From Bacteroidales bacterium UBA4772 (lineage in GTDB: Bacteria > Bacteroidota > Bacteroidia > Bacteroidales > VadinHA17): a stretch of DNA of 22,814 nucleotides. A program made the translations under genes and the position numbers. Every line of letters starts with the position of its first letter. Positions within the stretch are counted from its first letter, which is position 1. The notes below the pieces were generated by a model. The model was not told the origin of the DNA. It saw nothing but the letters and a program-made list of their open reading frames with translations, and did not search any database. The stretch covers positions 1 through 22,814 of the forward strand of contig DHHM01000020.1 in assembly GCA_002403305.1 (NCBI GenBank), in the 5' to 3' direction. This document shows positions 6,766 through 12,359 of this stretch, piece by piece.

Positions 6766-7293
6766 CTATTGAGTTTTAGATAATTTTTTGATTTTGTTTA
6801 ATTTACCTGTTAGTAATTTCCTTTTTACAGGGTTGATCTTATCAATAAAAAGAATTCCAACCAGGTGATCATATTCATGCTGAAAGATCCTTGCAACAAT
6901 GCCGCTCATTTCTTCTTCAACAACATTAAAAGAATGGTCATTATATCTCACCCAAATCTTCGATGGCCGTTTGACTTCTTCGTAAATATCAGGTATACTC
7001 AGACATCCTTCCCTGAAAATTACTTCTTCACTGTCTTTTTCAAGTATCCTGGGATTTATAAAAACCTTCTCATACTTTTCAATTGTAATATCATCTTCTG
7101 AAAGAGGCGAAGTGTCAATTACAAAAGCTTTTTTTAAAAGATTTATCTGCGGTCCCGCCAATCCGATACCTTCAGCATTTTTGAGGGTGTTGAAGAGCAT
7201 TTCTGTAATTTCCGGTATATTGTCTTCCTCAGTGATATCTGCCGAATATTTTCTTAGAATCGGCGAACCATATAAAATAACAGGTGCTGTCAT
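6766..7293 (-). CDS. def: Peptide deformylase
   Basis: All three metal-site motifs are present in order: motif I GIGLAGPQ (42-49; the usual form is GIGLAAPQ), motif II EGCLS (95-99; Cys97 is the metal ligand) and motif III QHEYDH (138-143; His139 and His143 ligands, Glu140 catalytic). Length 175 is normal. The enzyme removes the N-formyl group from nascent proteins using Fe2+ or another divalent metal. Its neighbours are unusual: it lies between a radical SAM gene (11 bp away) and hdrC (10 bp away) rather than next to fmt, which suggests a second, cluster-specific copy. The Ala-to-Gly change in motif I is mild and should leave activity intact. Confidence 0.93.
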   Translation of the reverse strand: MTAPVILYGSPILRKYSADITEEDNIPEITEMLFNTLKNAEGIGLAGPQINLLKKAFVIDTSPLSEDDITIEKYEKVFINPRILEKDSEEVIFREGCLSIPDIYEEVKRPSKIWVRYNDHSFNVVEEEMSGIVARIFQHEYDHLVGILFIDKINPVKRKLLTGKLNKIKKLSKTQ

Positions 7294-7304
7294 TCATAAT
7301 TATG

Positions 7305-7571
7305 TTAAATACACAGATGGTACTCTCTTAAATAAAATTTTTTCCCTTCATATGCAGAGACTTTTATTAATCTTTGCCTGATAAGAGATTCAACCACTTC
7401 AAAACCGGCATTATTATTTTCCAAAAGTTTAATCATTGAATCTTCCCTTAGCGGATGCACAGATGTAATATTTAATATATCTTCATATATATTGCCGGTA
7501 AAACCGGTATTGGTGCCTTCGAAGCCTGTAAGAAATTCTGTATTTAATTCATATTGCTGAAAATCTGCCAT
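7305..7571 (-). CDS. C-terminal domain of the radical SAM protein, displaced by a frameshift
   Basis: An 88-codon frame overlaps the end of the radical SAM ORF by 28 bp in another frame. Its content (ELNTEFLTGFEG, then NIYEDILNITSVHPLRED and a helix-turn-helix-like VVESLIRQRLIKVSAYEGKKFYLR) looks like the C-terminal extension that COG0731-type radical SAM proteins carry after the barrel. The two ORFs together span 944 nt, one base short of 315 codons, so one extra base near the TTTT run at about 7554-7557 would give a 314-residue protein of ordinary length. Either a base was lost (mutation or sequencing error) or the domain is made separately from the ATG at 7571. A frameshifted single gene is the better reading. 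Confidence 0.65.
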   Translation of the reverse strand: MADFQQYELNTEFLTGFEGTNTGFTGNIYEDILNITSVHPLREDSMIKLLENNNAGFEVVESLIRQRLIKVSAYEGKKFYLREYHLCI

Positions 7572-8248
7572 GCCTGGTTCAGCTTTTCCGGGTCTGGTGC
7601 TTTCACCGAAAATCCTGCAGGAGGTCGTGTGGGAATTGACAGATATGCTTTAACCGGGTTTAAATTCTTAACCTGTTGTGCAACATTTATAAAATTATCA
7701 GAAAAGTCATTTACGCCGTCAACCAGCATTGTTTCAGTGCATAAAATACCTTTAAATTCAGAAGCAAACAGATTTTTACTTTCTGTCAGTTTTTCGAAAT
7801 CGAGCCCGTGAACAGGGCGGTTGACTTCTTGCCATGTGTCGTTATCTCCGGCATCCATCTTAAGTGACACCCAGTCGGCCTGAAAAAGATCCTCTCTCAC
7901 CGATTCATTGAATAATAATGAAGCATTGGTTATAACCGCGACCGGTAAGCCGAATTGTTTAAGCAACATGATTGACTTGCCCAGGTTTATGTCAAGAGTT
8001 GGTTCCCCGTTTGAAACGAAGGTGAGATAATCGGGATAATTTTCTTTGTCGAGTCGTTTAAGGTGCTCTTCAACCTTTTCAAAGATTACTTCAGGCTGGG
8101 AAAATGTTTCCCTTTTAATGCTTTTTTTTATTGTTCTCCCCACCTGGCAGTAAACACATCCATAGGAACAGGTCTTGGGAGTCATGATATTATTAATCCC
8201 AAGGCTTTTACCAAGTCTTCTTGATGGTACAGGACCAAAACTAATCAT
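7544..8248 (-). CDS. Radical SAM protein (COG0731-like)
   Basis: The protein opens with FGPVPSRRLGKSLGINN and carries the radical SAM cluster motif CSYGCVYCQVG (Cys27, Cys31, Cys34), which binds the [4Fe-4S] cluster that cleaves S-adenosylmethionine. Further barrel motifs are FVSNGEPTLD (the GGEP-type SAM-binding loop), VITNASLL and VSLKMDAGD. It ends abruptly after NQAWQIFSNMN, exactly where homologues continue into a C-terminal domain; that domain is readable in the frame of 7305-7571, so the gene appears frameshifted. The substrate of this family is unknown. It lies 34 bp downstream of the ARMT1-like gene and next to the deformylase, within the Fe-S/metal array. The ATG at 8248 is well placed before the conserved N-terminus. 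Confidence 0.87.
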   Translation of the reverse strand: MISFGPVPSRRLGKSLGINNIMTPKTCSYGCVYCQVGRTIKKSIKRETFSQPEVIFEKVEEHLKRLDKENYPDYLTFVSNGEPTLDINLGKSIMLLKQFGLPVAVITNASLLFNESVREDLFQADWVSLKMDAGDNDTWQEVNRPVHGLDFEKLTESKNLFASEFKGILCTETMLVDGVNDFSDNFINVAQQVKNLNPVKAYLSIPTRPPAGFSVKAPDPEKLNQAWQIFSNMN

Positions 8249-8282
8249 AACCTATCAGTATTAGTATTCTAACATATCTTTT

Positions 8283-9134
8283 TTAACAGGCGTTATTATA
8301 AACGACCAGGCTGCCCTTTTTCACTTTCAGAAATTCGGCCATGACATCGCATTTGACCATTAATAGGAAGAATATCCTTTTATCGTTCAAAGGGAACAGT
8401 CCTTCCAGGTTCCCCTGTCCTTTAGAAATAATAACATCAGTTTCCCTGAAATATTTTTGAAAATGTTTACTTGATTTTTCGGGGATAGTTGATACTGCAT
8501 CGTATCCGCTCGAGATTACATTGACAATATCTTTCATACCAATATATTCCGCATCTTCCATGGTGGCATCATTAATAACCGGTGCACCTCTTACTACGAA
8601 TATTAGGTCAGGGTGGCTAATTGTTTCAATAAATAGTTTATCAAAAACAATTTCACCGGCATTATCTCCCAGATATAAAACAGTTTTTGCATTCTCTATT
8701 GCTTCCTTTAATTGTTTTGAATGGTCAATCGCAAATTCAGAATTAAGCGCTTTATCAATTGTTGCCTGCAAATCGAAATTATCATTGGCGGCAAAATCGA
8801 TGATGTTTCCTGCAATCGCGAGGCGTAAAGCAGTATCGAAAGAATCTTTTGATTGACGTATGATATTTTCTAATTCAAGAAACATTCTGAGAGCCTGATC
8901 ATTGTTCTCCTTCTTTACTCTCTTGTAAGGATCAGGATTTAGAGTATAACTCCTTAAAATACCGTGAAGCTCCCTTGAAAATTCAGATGCAGTAAACTTA
9001 TCCCAGTTATTCTGATATAAATTTATCATATCCCGGGTGAAACAATTTTTTGCTTCATTAGAAATATTTTCTTTTTCAACCAATTTTTCAAATGCCCTCG
9101 TGAAGCAGAAAAAGCATCGGTGATCCGAAACCAT
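8283..9134 (-). CDS. ARMT1-like domain protein (DUF89, predicted metal-dependent phosphatase)
   Basis: A 283-residue member of the DUF89/ARMT1-like fold. Visible signatures are an N-terminal CxxC (Cys7, Cys10), LAIAGNIIDF (about 105-114), VLYLGDNAGEIVFDK (152-166, with the Asp157-Asn158 pair typical of the metal/phosphate site), VVRGAPVINDATMEDA (180-195) and SKGQGNLEGL (237-246). Family members are proposed damage-control phosphatases acting on sugar phosphates or related metabolites with a divalent metal; the substrate of this bacterial subgroup is not known. It is separated by 12 bp from the NifX-like gene upstream and 34 bp from the radical SAM gene downstream. Genes of this type recur near NifX/ORP and MinD-ferredoxin genes in anaerobes, which hints at a shared metal-cofactor or repair theme, but this is inference. 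Confidence 0.87.
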   Translation of the reverse strand: MVSDHRCFFCFTRAFEKLVEKENISNEAKNCFTRDMINLYQNNWDKFTASEFSRELHGILRSYTLNPDPYKRVKKENNDQALRMFLELENIIRQSKDSFDTALRLAIAGNIIDFAANDNFDLQATIDKALNSEFAIDHSKQLKEAIENAKTVLYLGDNAGEIVFDKLFIETISHPDLIFVVRGAPVINDATMEDAEYIGMKDIVNVISSGYDAVSTIPEKSSKHFQKYFRETDVIISKGQGNLEGLFPLNDKRIFFLLMVKCDVMAEFLKVKKGSLVVYNNAC

Positions 9135-9146
9135 TTATCTTCAAAA

Positions 9147-9485
9147 TTAGTGGTCACAATAGTTAGCGCCGGCCGAAAGGGTATTATTCAAAAGATCATT
9201 TGCCAGATCTTTTGATTTTTTTATTGGTGCACCTACAAAAACATTGATTTTTTGCTGATTAAAAAGATTTATAGCTCTTTGACCCATACCTCCTGCAATA
9301 ACATCGGTTATCCCTTTTTCGGCCAACCATGCCGGAAGTAAATCCGGTGCATGGGGGGGTGGAATGACTAATGTTTCACCTGAAATTGAATTGTTTTCGG
9401 CATCTACAATTGCAAATTGCTCACAATGACCAAAATGGGAACATAAAATACCGTTTTCCAACGGAATAGCGATACGTTTTTTCAT
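9147..9485 (-). CDS. NifX/NifB-family Mo-Fe cluster-binding small protein
   Basis: A 112-residue single-domain protein of the dinitrogenase iron-molybdenum cofactor family (PF02579). Diagnostic segments are LCSHFGHCEQFAIVD (about 14-28, with Cys15 and Cys21 as likely ligands), PPPHAPDLLPAWLAEKG and IAGGMGQRAINLFNQ. The C-terminus NTLSAGANYCDH adds a Cys/His pair. Members include NifX, NafY, the NifB C-terminus and ORP, which bind Fe-Mo or Mo-Cu-S clusters. No nitrogenase structural genes are seen, so a nitrogen-fixation role is not supported. It is 5 bp downstream of the second NifX/ORP-like gene and probably acts with it. Normal length and intact. Confidence 0.92.
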   Translation of the reverse strand: MKKRIAIPLENGILCSHFGHCEQFAIVDAENNSISGETLVIPPPHAPDLLPAWLAEKGITDVIAGGMGQRAINLFNQQKINVFVGAPIKKSKDLANDLLNNTLSAGANYCDH

Positions 9486-9490
9486 TTTAA

Positions 9491-9811
9491 TTAATTTTGG
9501 TTTAGCATATCTATTATTTCTCTTATATTTTTATCCGAGTCTTTTAAAATGGTCATTTGGATTTTCATACTGTCAAGCAAAGACCTGATTTTAATTCCGA
9601 ATTCTCCTGAAATAATTTTCTGTACGTGGTGTGAAGCAACAAATTGCACTGATGCAGGACCTGCACCATTATTGGCATCTTTGTTTGGATTAGGAATGAA
9701 TTCCAGAGCCTTTGTTTCGGTATCATAAATTACAAAAACAGCACAACGCCCGAAGCGCTGATCTATTTTACTCTCCATCTGGTTTCCTGAACTTGTTATA
9801 GCAACTTTCAT
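9491..9811 (-). CDS. NifX/ORP-like metal-cluster-binding small protein
   Basis: A 106-residue protein of the same fold as its neighbour but of the ORP-like subtype: it starts MKVAITSSG, followed by IDQRFGRCAVFVIYDTET (the FGRC segment) and GAGPASVQFVASHHVQKIISGEFG. This resembles the orange protein of Desulfovibrio, which holds a Mo-Cu-sulfide cluster, and the small NifX-like proteins that flank MinD-ferredoxin ATPases. Whether this copy binds Mo-Cu, Fe-Mo or another cluster cannot be read from sequence. The ATG at 9811 lies 29 bp after the small 38-codon ORF and 147 bp after the DUF134 gene. Close linkage to the two ATPases and Mrp supports an ORP-type complex. Confidence 0.9.
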   Translation of the reverse strand: MKVAITSSGNQMESKIDQRFGRCAVFVIYDTETKALEFIPNPNKDANNGAGPASVQFVASHHVQKIISGEFGIKIRSLLDSMKIQMTILKDSDKNIREIIDMLNQN

Positions 9812-9840
9812 AATGAAATGGTTTTTAAATATTAACTATT

Positions 9841-9957
9841 TTACTGATTAGGCTCTTTTTTGAACATATTTTGATGACAATTCGGATAAACTTCATTTTT
9901 ACAAATACTCTTATGCATCAGGCATCTTGCAACTATATCCGGGACATATGTATACAT
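9841..9957 (-). CDS. Possible 38-aa Cys/His-rich small protein
   Basis: A short ORF starts with an ATG one base after the TAA of the DUF134 gene (TAA-G-ATG), an arrangement favouring translational coupling. It encodes 38 residues beginning MYTYVPDIVARCLMHK and contains Cys12, His15, Cys19, Cys27 and His28, enough for a small metal site. The product is soluble and basic, without a membrane segment. I do not recognise a family. The 147-bp gap between DUF134 and ORP-like genes is larger than any other gap in the array, so a gene there is plausible. It could still be chance in AT-rich DNA; conservation in related clusters would decide. Confidence 0.4.
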   Translation of the reverse strand: MYTYVPDIVARCLMHKSICKNEVYPNCHQNMFKKEPNQ

Positions 9958-9958
9958 C

Positions 9959-10411
9959 TTATAAGCCCGGGAAAGGCAATCCCTGTGTATCCGGTAAGCG
10001 TTCATAGCTTATGATATCGGGACTTTTACACATTGGGCACTCTTTTATTTTCTCTTGTTTATCAGGATAATTAAAATAACAACCGCATGATTTGCATAAA
10101 TACCAGTCACTGTCAAAATAGACATTACTGCTTTTAATAATTATCTGCTTTCCATGAACAATAGCTTCTGCAATTTTTTGTCTTGCCAGGGCATAAATAC
10201 GGGTCAGTGTTGGTCTCGATATGTCCATTGTTTGTGATGCCTGGTAGTGATTTAACCTGTTGAAATCACACAGACGAAGTGCTTCGTACTCTTCTAAACA
10301 CAGAAAAACGATTTCAGGTTTTTTGTCACTTTGATTGTTTCCATAAGGTCTAAAACCTGATATTATCGCGGGATTGCTGATTTTTCGCAATCTGATTGGC
10401 CTGGGCGACAT
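9959..10411 (-). CDS. DUF134/UPF0251 DNA-binding protein with C-terminal zinc-ribbon-like Cys pairs
   Basis: The UPF0251 family hallmark is present: MSPRPIRLRKI start, FRPYG, IVFLCLEEYEALRLCDF, then a helix-turn-helix of the sigma-70 region 4 type (YQASQTMDISRPTLTRIYALAR) and KIAEAIVHGK. The C-terminal part adds CKSCGC and CPMC (about Cys106/109/111 and Cys125/128 from this start), likely a zinc ribbon. The family is linked to NifX/ORP and MinD-ferredoxin genes in anaerobes and is predicted to regulate them. The ATG at 10411 is preferred over the ATG at 10423 because the family starts M-x-R-P and because the latter is only 10 bp from the promoter -7 box. It is the first gene of the array, with a palindrome in its own promoter, so autoregulation is a reasonable inference. 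Confidence 0.88.
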   Translation of the reverse strand: MSPRPIRLRKISNPAIISGFRPYGNNQSDKKPEIVFLCLEEYEALRLCDFNRLNHYQASQTMDISRPTLTRIYALARQKIAEAIVHGKQIIIKSSNVYFDSDWYLCKSCGCYFNYPDKQEKIKECPMCKSPDIISYERLPDTQGLPFPGL

Positions 10412-10433
10412 TATTATGAGCATTAGTTCGCCA

Positions 10434-10468
10434 CAAATATAGTGAACATATGTTCATTATACAAAAAA
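10434..10468 (-). promoter_or_regulatory. Bacteroidota-type promoter (-33 TTTG, -7 TAnnTTTG) for the metal/redox array
   Basis: Read on the minus strand, a TTTTTTG block (10462-10468) is followed after exactly 20 bases by TATATTTG (10434-10441), a full match to the Bacteroidota -7 consensus TAnnTTTG at the usual spacing. Transcription would start near 10427, leaving a leader of roughly 15 bases before the ATG at 10411. No other promoter of this quality was seen between here and position 1, so this one may serve the whole array. Confidence 0.65.
10438..10461. promoter_or_regulatory. Palindromic operator candidate inside the promoter spacer
   Basis: The core TGAACATATGTTCA (10443-10456) is a perfect 14-bp palindrome. 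It extends outward to 24 bp with a single mismatched pair (G10442/T10457): TATA flanks at both ends pair again. The core occupies the spacer between the -33 and -7 boxes, where a bound dimer would block or remodel RNA polymerase. The DUF134 protein encoded next is the obvious candidate to bind it; the partial NikR-like protein is a less likely one, since known NikR sites have a different half-site and longer spacing. A second short palindrome, CATGATCATG, lies at 10485-10494. Confidence 0.6.
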
Positions 10469-10510
10469 CTTCGAAAATTGTTTTCATGATCATGTGCATT
10501 TATTTTGCAC

Positions 10511-10831
10511 TTAAGCACCCAATTTCATCTTCATGCTTTTTATATTCAGATGTATATTATTAAAACATTTTAGGACTTCTTTGTACTCAGAAATTTCATT
10601 ATACTCTACGTACTCTATCCTGTCAGGTTTTGCCTGTAATTCTTGTGTTATGTCATTACGAAAATCTATTGTCTTACGAATATTGATATAACTCTGGCAT
10701 GTATCATAAAACTTCTGAACAGCTTCTGTGAGTTTATTAAGTATTGAAGTAAGACGTCAGTATAGCTTCGGCCATGACCAACCAGATTTGCTTTCATTGC
10801 CTGAATCATGTTTATTACTTATTAACCTCAT
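10511..10831 (-). pseudogene. Broken ORF of unknown family
   Basis: From 10756 down to the TAA at 10511 the minus strand has an open frame of 81 codons with coding character: a helical, charged stretch including LNKLTEAVQKFYDT, IRKTIDFRNDITQEL and EYNEISEYKEVLKCF. The same frame continues upstream across a TGA at 10757-10759 to an ATG at 10831, which would give about 106 codons. Alternatively, the upstream part lies in another frame (MIQAMKANLVGHG...YTDV from an ATG at 10812), which would imply a frameshift instead. I do not recognise the protein. The piece ends 43 bp upstream of the array's promoter and lies at the composition boundary of the window, so it may be a relict of an insertion event. 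Frame and extent are uncertain. Confidence 0.4.
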
Positions 10832-10917
10832 AAGGGATTTTGTTTCGATAGTGGTTAAAAGTTGTTTGAATACCAGTAATAACACCAGGTATTTTAAGTC
10901 TTATTAAAAAGGAAGTG

Positions 10918-11709
10918 TTAGAATTTTTCGAAAACACCCAGGCCAAATAAGGCAAAGTCGTATTTAACAGGATCCTGCTTATCCAATGAGCGTAGATATG
11001 TATCAAGTTCGATGACCGCCTTTGAGTCATTTTGCTTACGCTTTAACAGCCCAAGTTTTCTTGCTACGTTGCCGGAGTGAATGTCAATGGGGCATGAAAG
11101 GATGGATGGCGGAATAGTTTTCCAGATACCGAAATCCACTCCCCGGTTGTCATTCCTTATCATCCACCGAAGATACATGTTTATCCTCTTGGCGGCGGAG
11201 CCCTTGAAAGGGTCGGAGAGGTGCCTGCGGGTTCTGGGGTTGTGCGGCAACTCAAAAAATGTCTTACCAAACTCGTGTATGGCCGGCTGCAGTGAATCAT
11301 CGGTTTGATACCTGGCAAAAACCGCTTCCATTCCGCCCTTCTCAAGATATATATATTTCAAAGCCTCAATGAAATAGATAAAATCCTCCGCATTGAAGGT
11401 TCGGTGGATACACCCCTCTATGCCCCTGAGGTCTTCATCGCGGTGGTTGATTACAAAATCATAGGGTGTATTACCCATGATGTCCATCATGTGGCTGGCG
11501 CTGCGCAGTATCGCCACACGGTTGCCCCAGGCGATGGTGGCAGCCAGGAAACCGGCAATCTCAATATCCTCCTTAACGGTGAAGCGGTGCGGTATGCTTA
11601 TCGGATCCAACCCGATGAAACCGGGTCTGTTGTAGCAGTCAACCCTCTGATCAAGGAACTCTTTCAGCTCCCCTCTCTTCAGCTTTGCGACTCCGTCAAT
11701 TGAAATCAT
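10918..11709 (-). CDS. TIGR02757 (DUF2400) family protein
   Basis: A 263-residue protein with family segments GFIGLDPISIPHRF, IAGFLAATIAWGNRVAIL, LSDPFKGSAAKRINMYLRWMIR and LSCPIDIHSGNVARKLGL. The family is common in Bacteroidota and spirochaetes; no function is established. Full length and apparently intact. Its start overlaps the stop of the lolD gene in an ATGA, so the two are translationally coupled, and tatA precedes lolD in the same way; the three form a compact operon. The protein is cytoplasmic by appearance. It is the first gene on the GC-rich side of the composition break near 10.9 kb. Confidence 0.88.
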   Translation of the reverse strand: MISIDGVAKLKRGELKEFLDQRVDCYNRPGFIGLDPISIPHRFTVKEDIEIAGFLAATIAWGNRVAILRSASHMMDIMGNTPYDFVINHRDEDLRGIEGCIHRTFNAEDFIYFIEALKYIYLEKGGMEAVFARYQTDDSLQPAIHEFGKTFFELPHNPRTRRHLSDPFKGSAAKRINMYLRWMIRNDNRGVDFGIWKTIPPSILSCPIDIHSGNVARKLGLLKRKQNDSKAVIELDTYLRSLDKQDPVKYDFALFGLGVFEKF

Positions 11710-12359
11710 GGAGTGATCTGTCCGTCCTTTATCCTGATGGTCCGGTCAGACATTGCGGCCAGCTGAGGATCGTGTGTCACGATGATGAATGTGTGTCCGA
11801 AGGTGTCACGAAGCCTGAAGAAGAGATTGTGAAGCTCCCTCTTGTTCTCAGTGTCGAGGTTGCCTGACGGCTCGTCTGCCAGGATAAGTGAAGGTGAGTT
11901 GACTATAGCCCGTGCCACGGCCACACGCTGCTGCTCTCCGCCACTAAGCTGCGAAGGCTTATGGTCGAGCCTGTCGCCCAGCCCCAAAAAAGAAAGCAGC
12001 TCCGACGCCTTCTCTGCCGCCTCGGCACGCGACTTGCCGGCTATCAGCGCCGGGATGCTTACATTCTCCAGTGCGGTGAACTCCGGCAGCAGCTGATGAA
12101 ACTGGAAGACAAACCCTATGTTGCGGTTCCTGAAGGCTGAGAGGTTCCTCTGTGTGAGTGTCCCCACATCCTGCCCGTTATAAAGTATCGTCCCCGCGTC
12201 GGGCTTGTCAAGGGTGCCTATGATCTGGAGCAGGGTGGTCTTGCCTGCTCCGCTGGCGCCGACTATGGCCACCACCTCCTTCTCCCTTACCTCCAGGTTG
12301 ATTCCCTTCAACACCTTCAGATCCCCGTAGGATTTGAGTATTCCGGATACTTTTATCAT
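11706..12359 (-). CDS. lolD: ABC transporter ATP-binding protein, LolD type
   Basis: A 217-residue ATPase of the LolD/MacB/FtsE branch. Walker A is GASGAGKTT (34-42), the Q-loop lies in FVFQFHQLLPEF (Gln86), the signature LSGGEQQR is at 138-145, Walker B with the catalytic Glu is LILADE (158-163), followed by PSGNLD; the switch His is in IIVTHDPQ. In LolCDE this subunit powers release of lipoproteins from the inner membrane. No permease gene adjoins it; the closest MacB/FtsX-type permease is at 17899-19260 and lacks its own ATPase, so LolD could serve Lol permeases encoded elsewhere or, less likely, that permease. ATGA overlaps on both sides tie it to tatA and the TIGR02757 gene. Confidence 0.92.
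   Translation of the reverse strand: MIKVSGILKSYGDLKVLKGINLEVREKEVVAIVGASGAGKTTLLQIIGTLDKPDAGTILYNGQDVGTLTQRNLSAFRNRNIGFVFQFHQLLPEFTALENVSIPALIAGKSRAEAAEKASELLSFLGLGDRLDHKPSQLSGGEQQRVAVARAIVNSPSLILADEPSGNLDTENKRELHNLFFRLRDTFGHTFIIVTHDPQLAAMSDRTIRIKDGQITP

Noticed and set aside
9147..9811. NifX-like genes as part of a nitrogen-fixation locus
   Set aside because: No nifH, nifD, nifK, nifE or nifN sequence is present, and the neighbours fit the ORP-type context instead.
10494..10510. GTGCA/TGCAC hairpin downstream of the junction ORF as a terminator
   Set aside because: A 5-bp stem with no clean U-tract is too weak to call.
10757..10759. TGA in the junction ORF as a selenocysteine codon
   Set aside because: No recognisable redox motif surrounds it, no Sec machinery is visible in the window, and an equally good explanation is a frameshift or simple decay.
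10869..10893. AATACC/GGTATT inverted repeat as terminator of the TIGR02757 operon
   Set aside because: The stem is only 6 bp and AT-rich, the loop is 13 bases, and the following T-run is poor.
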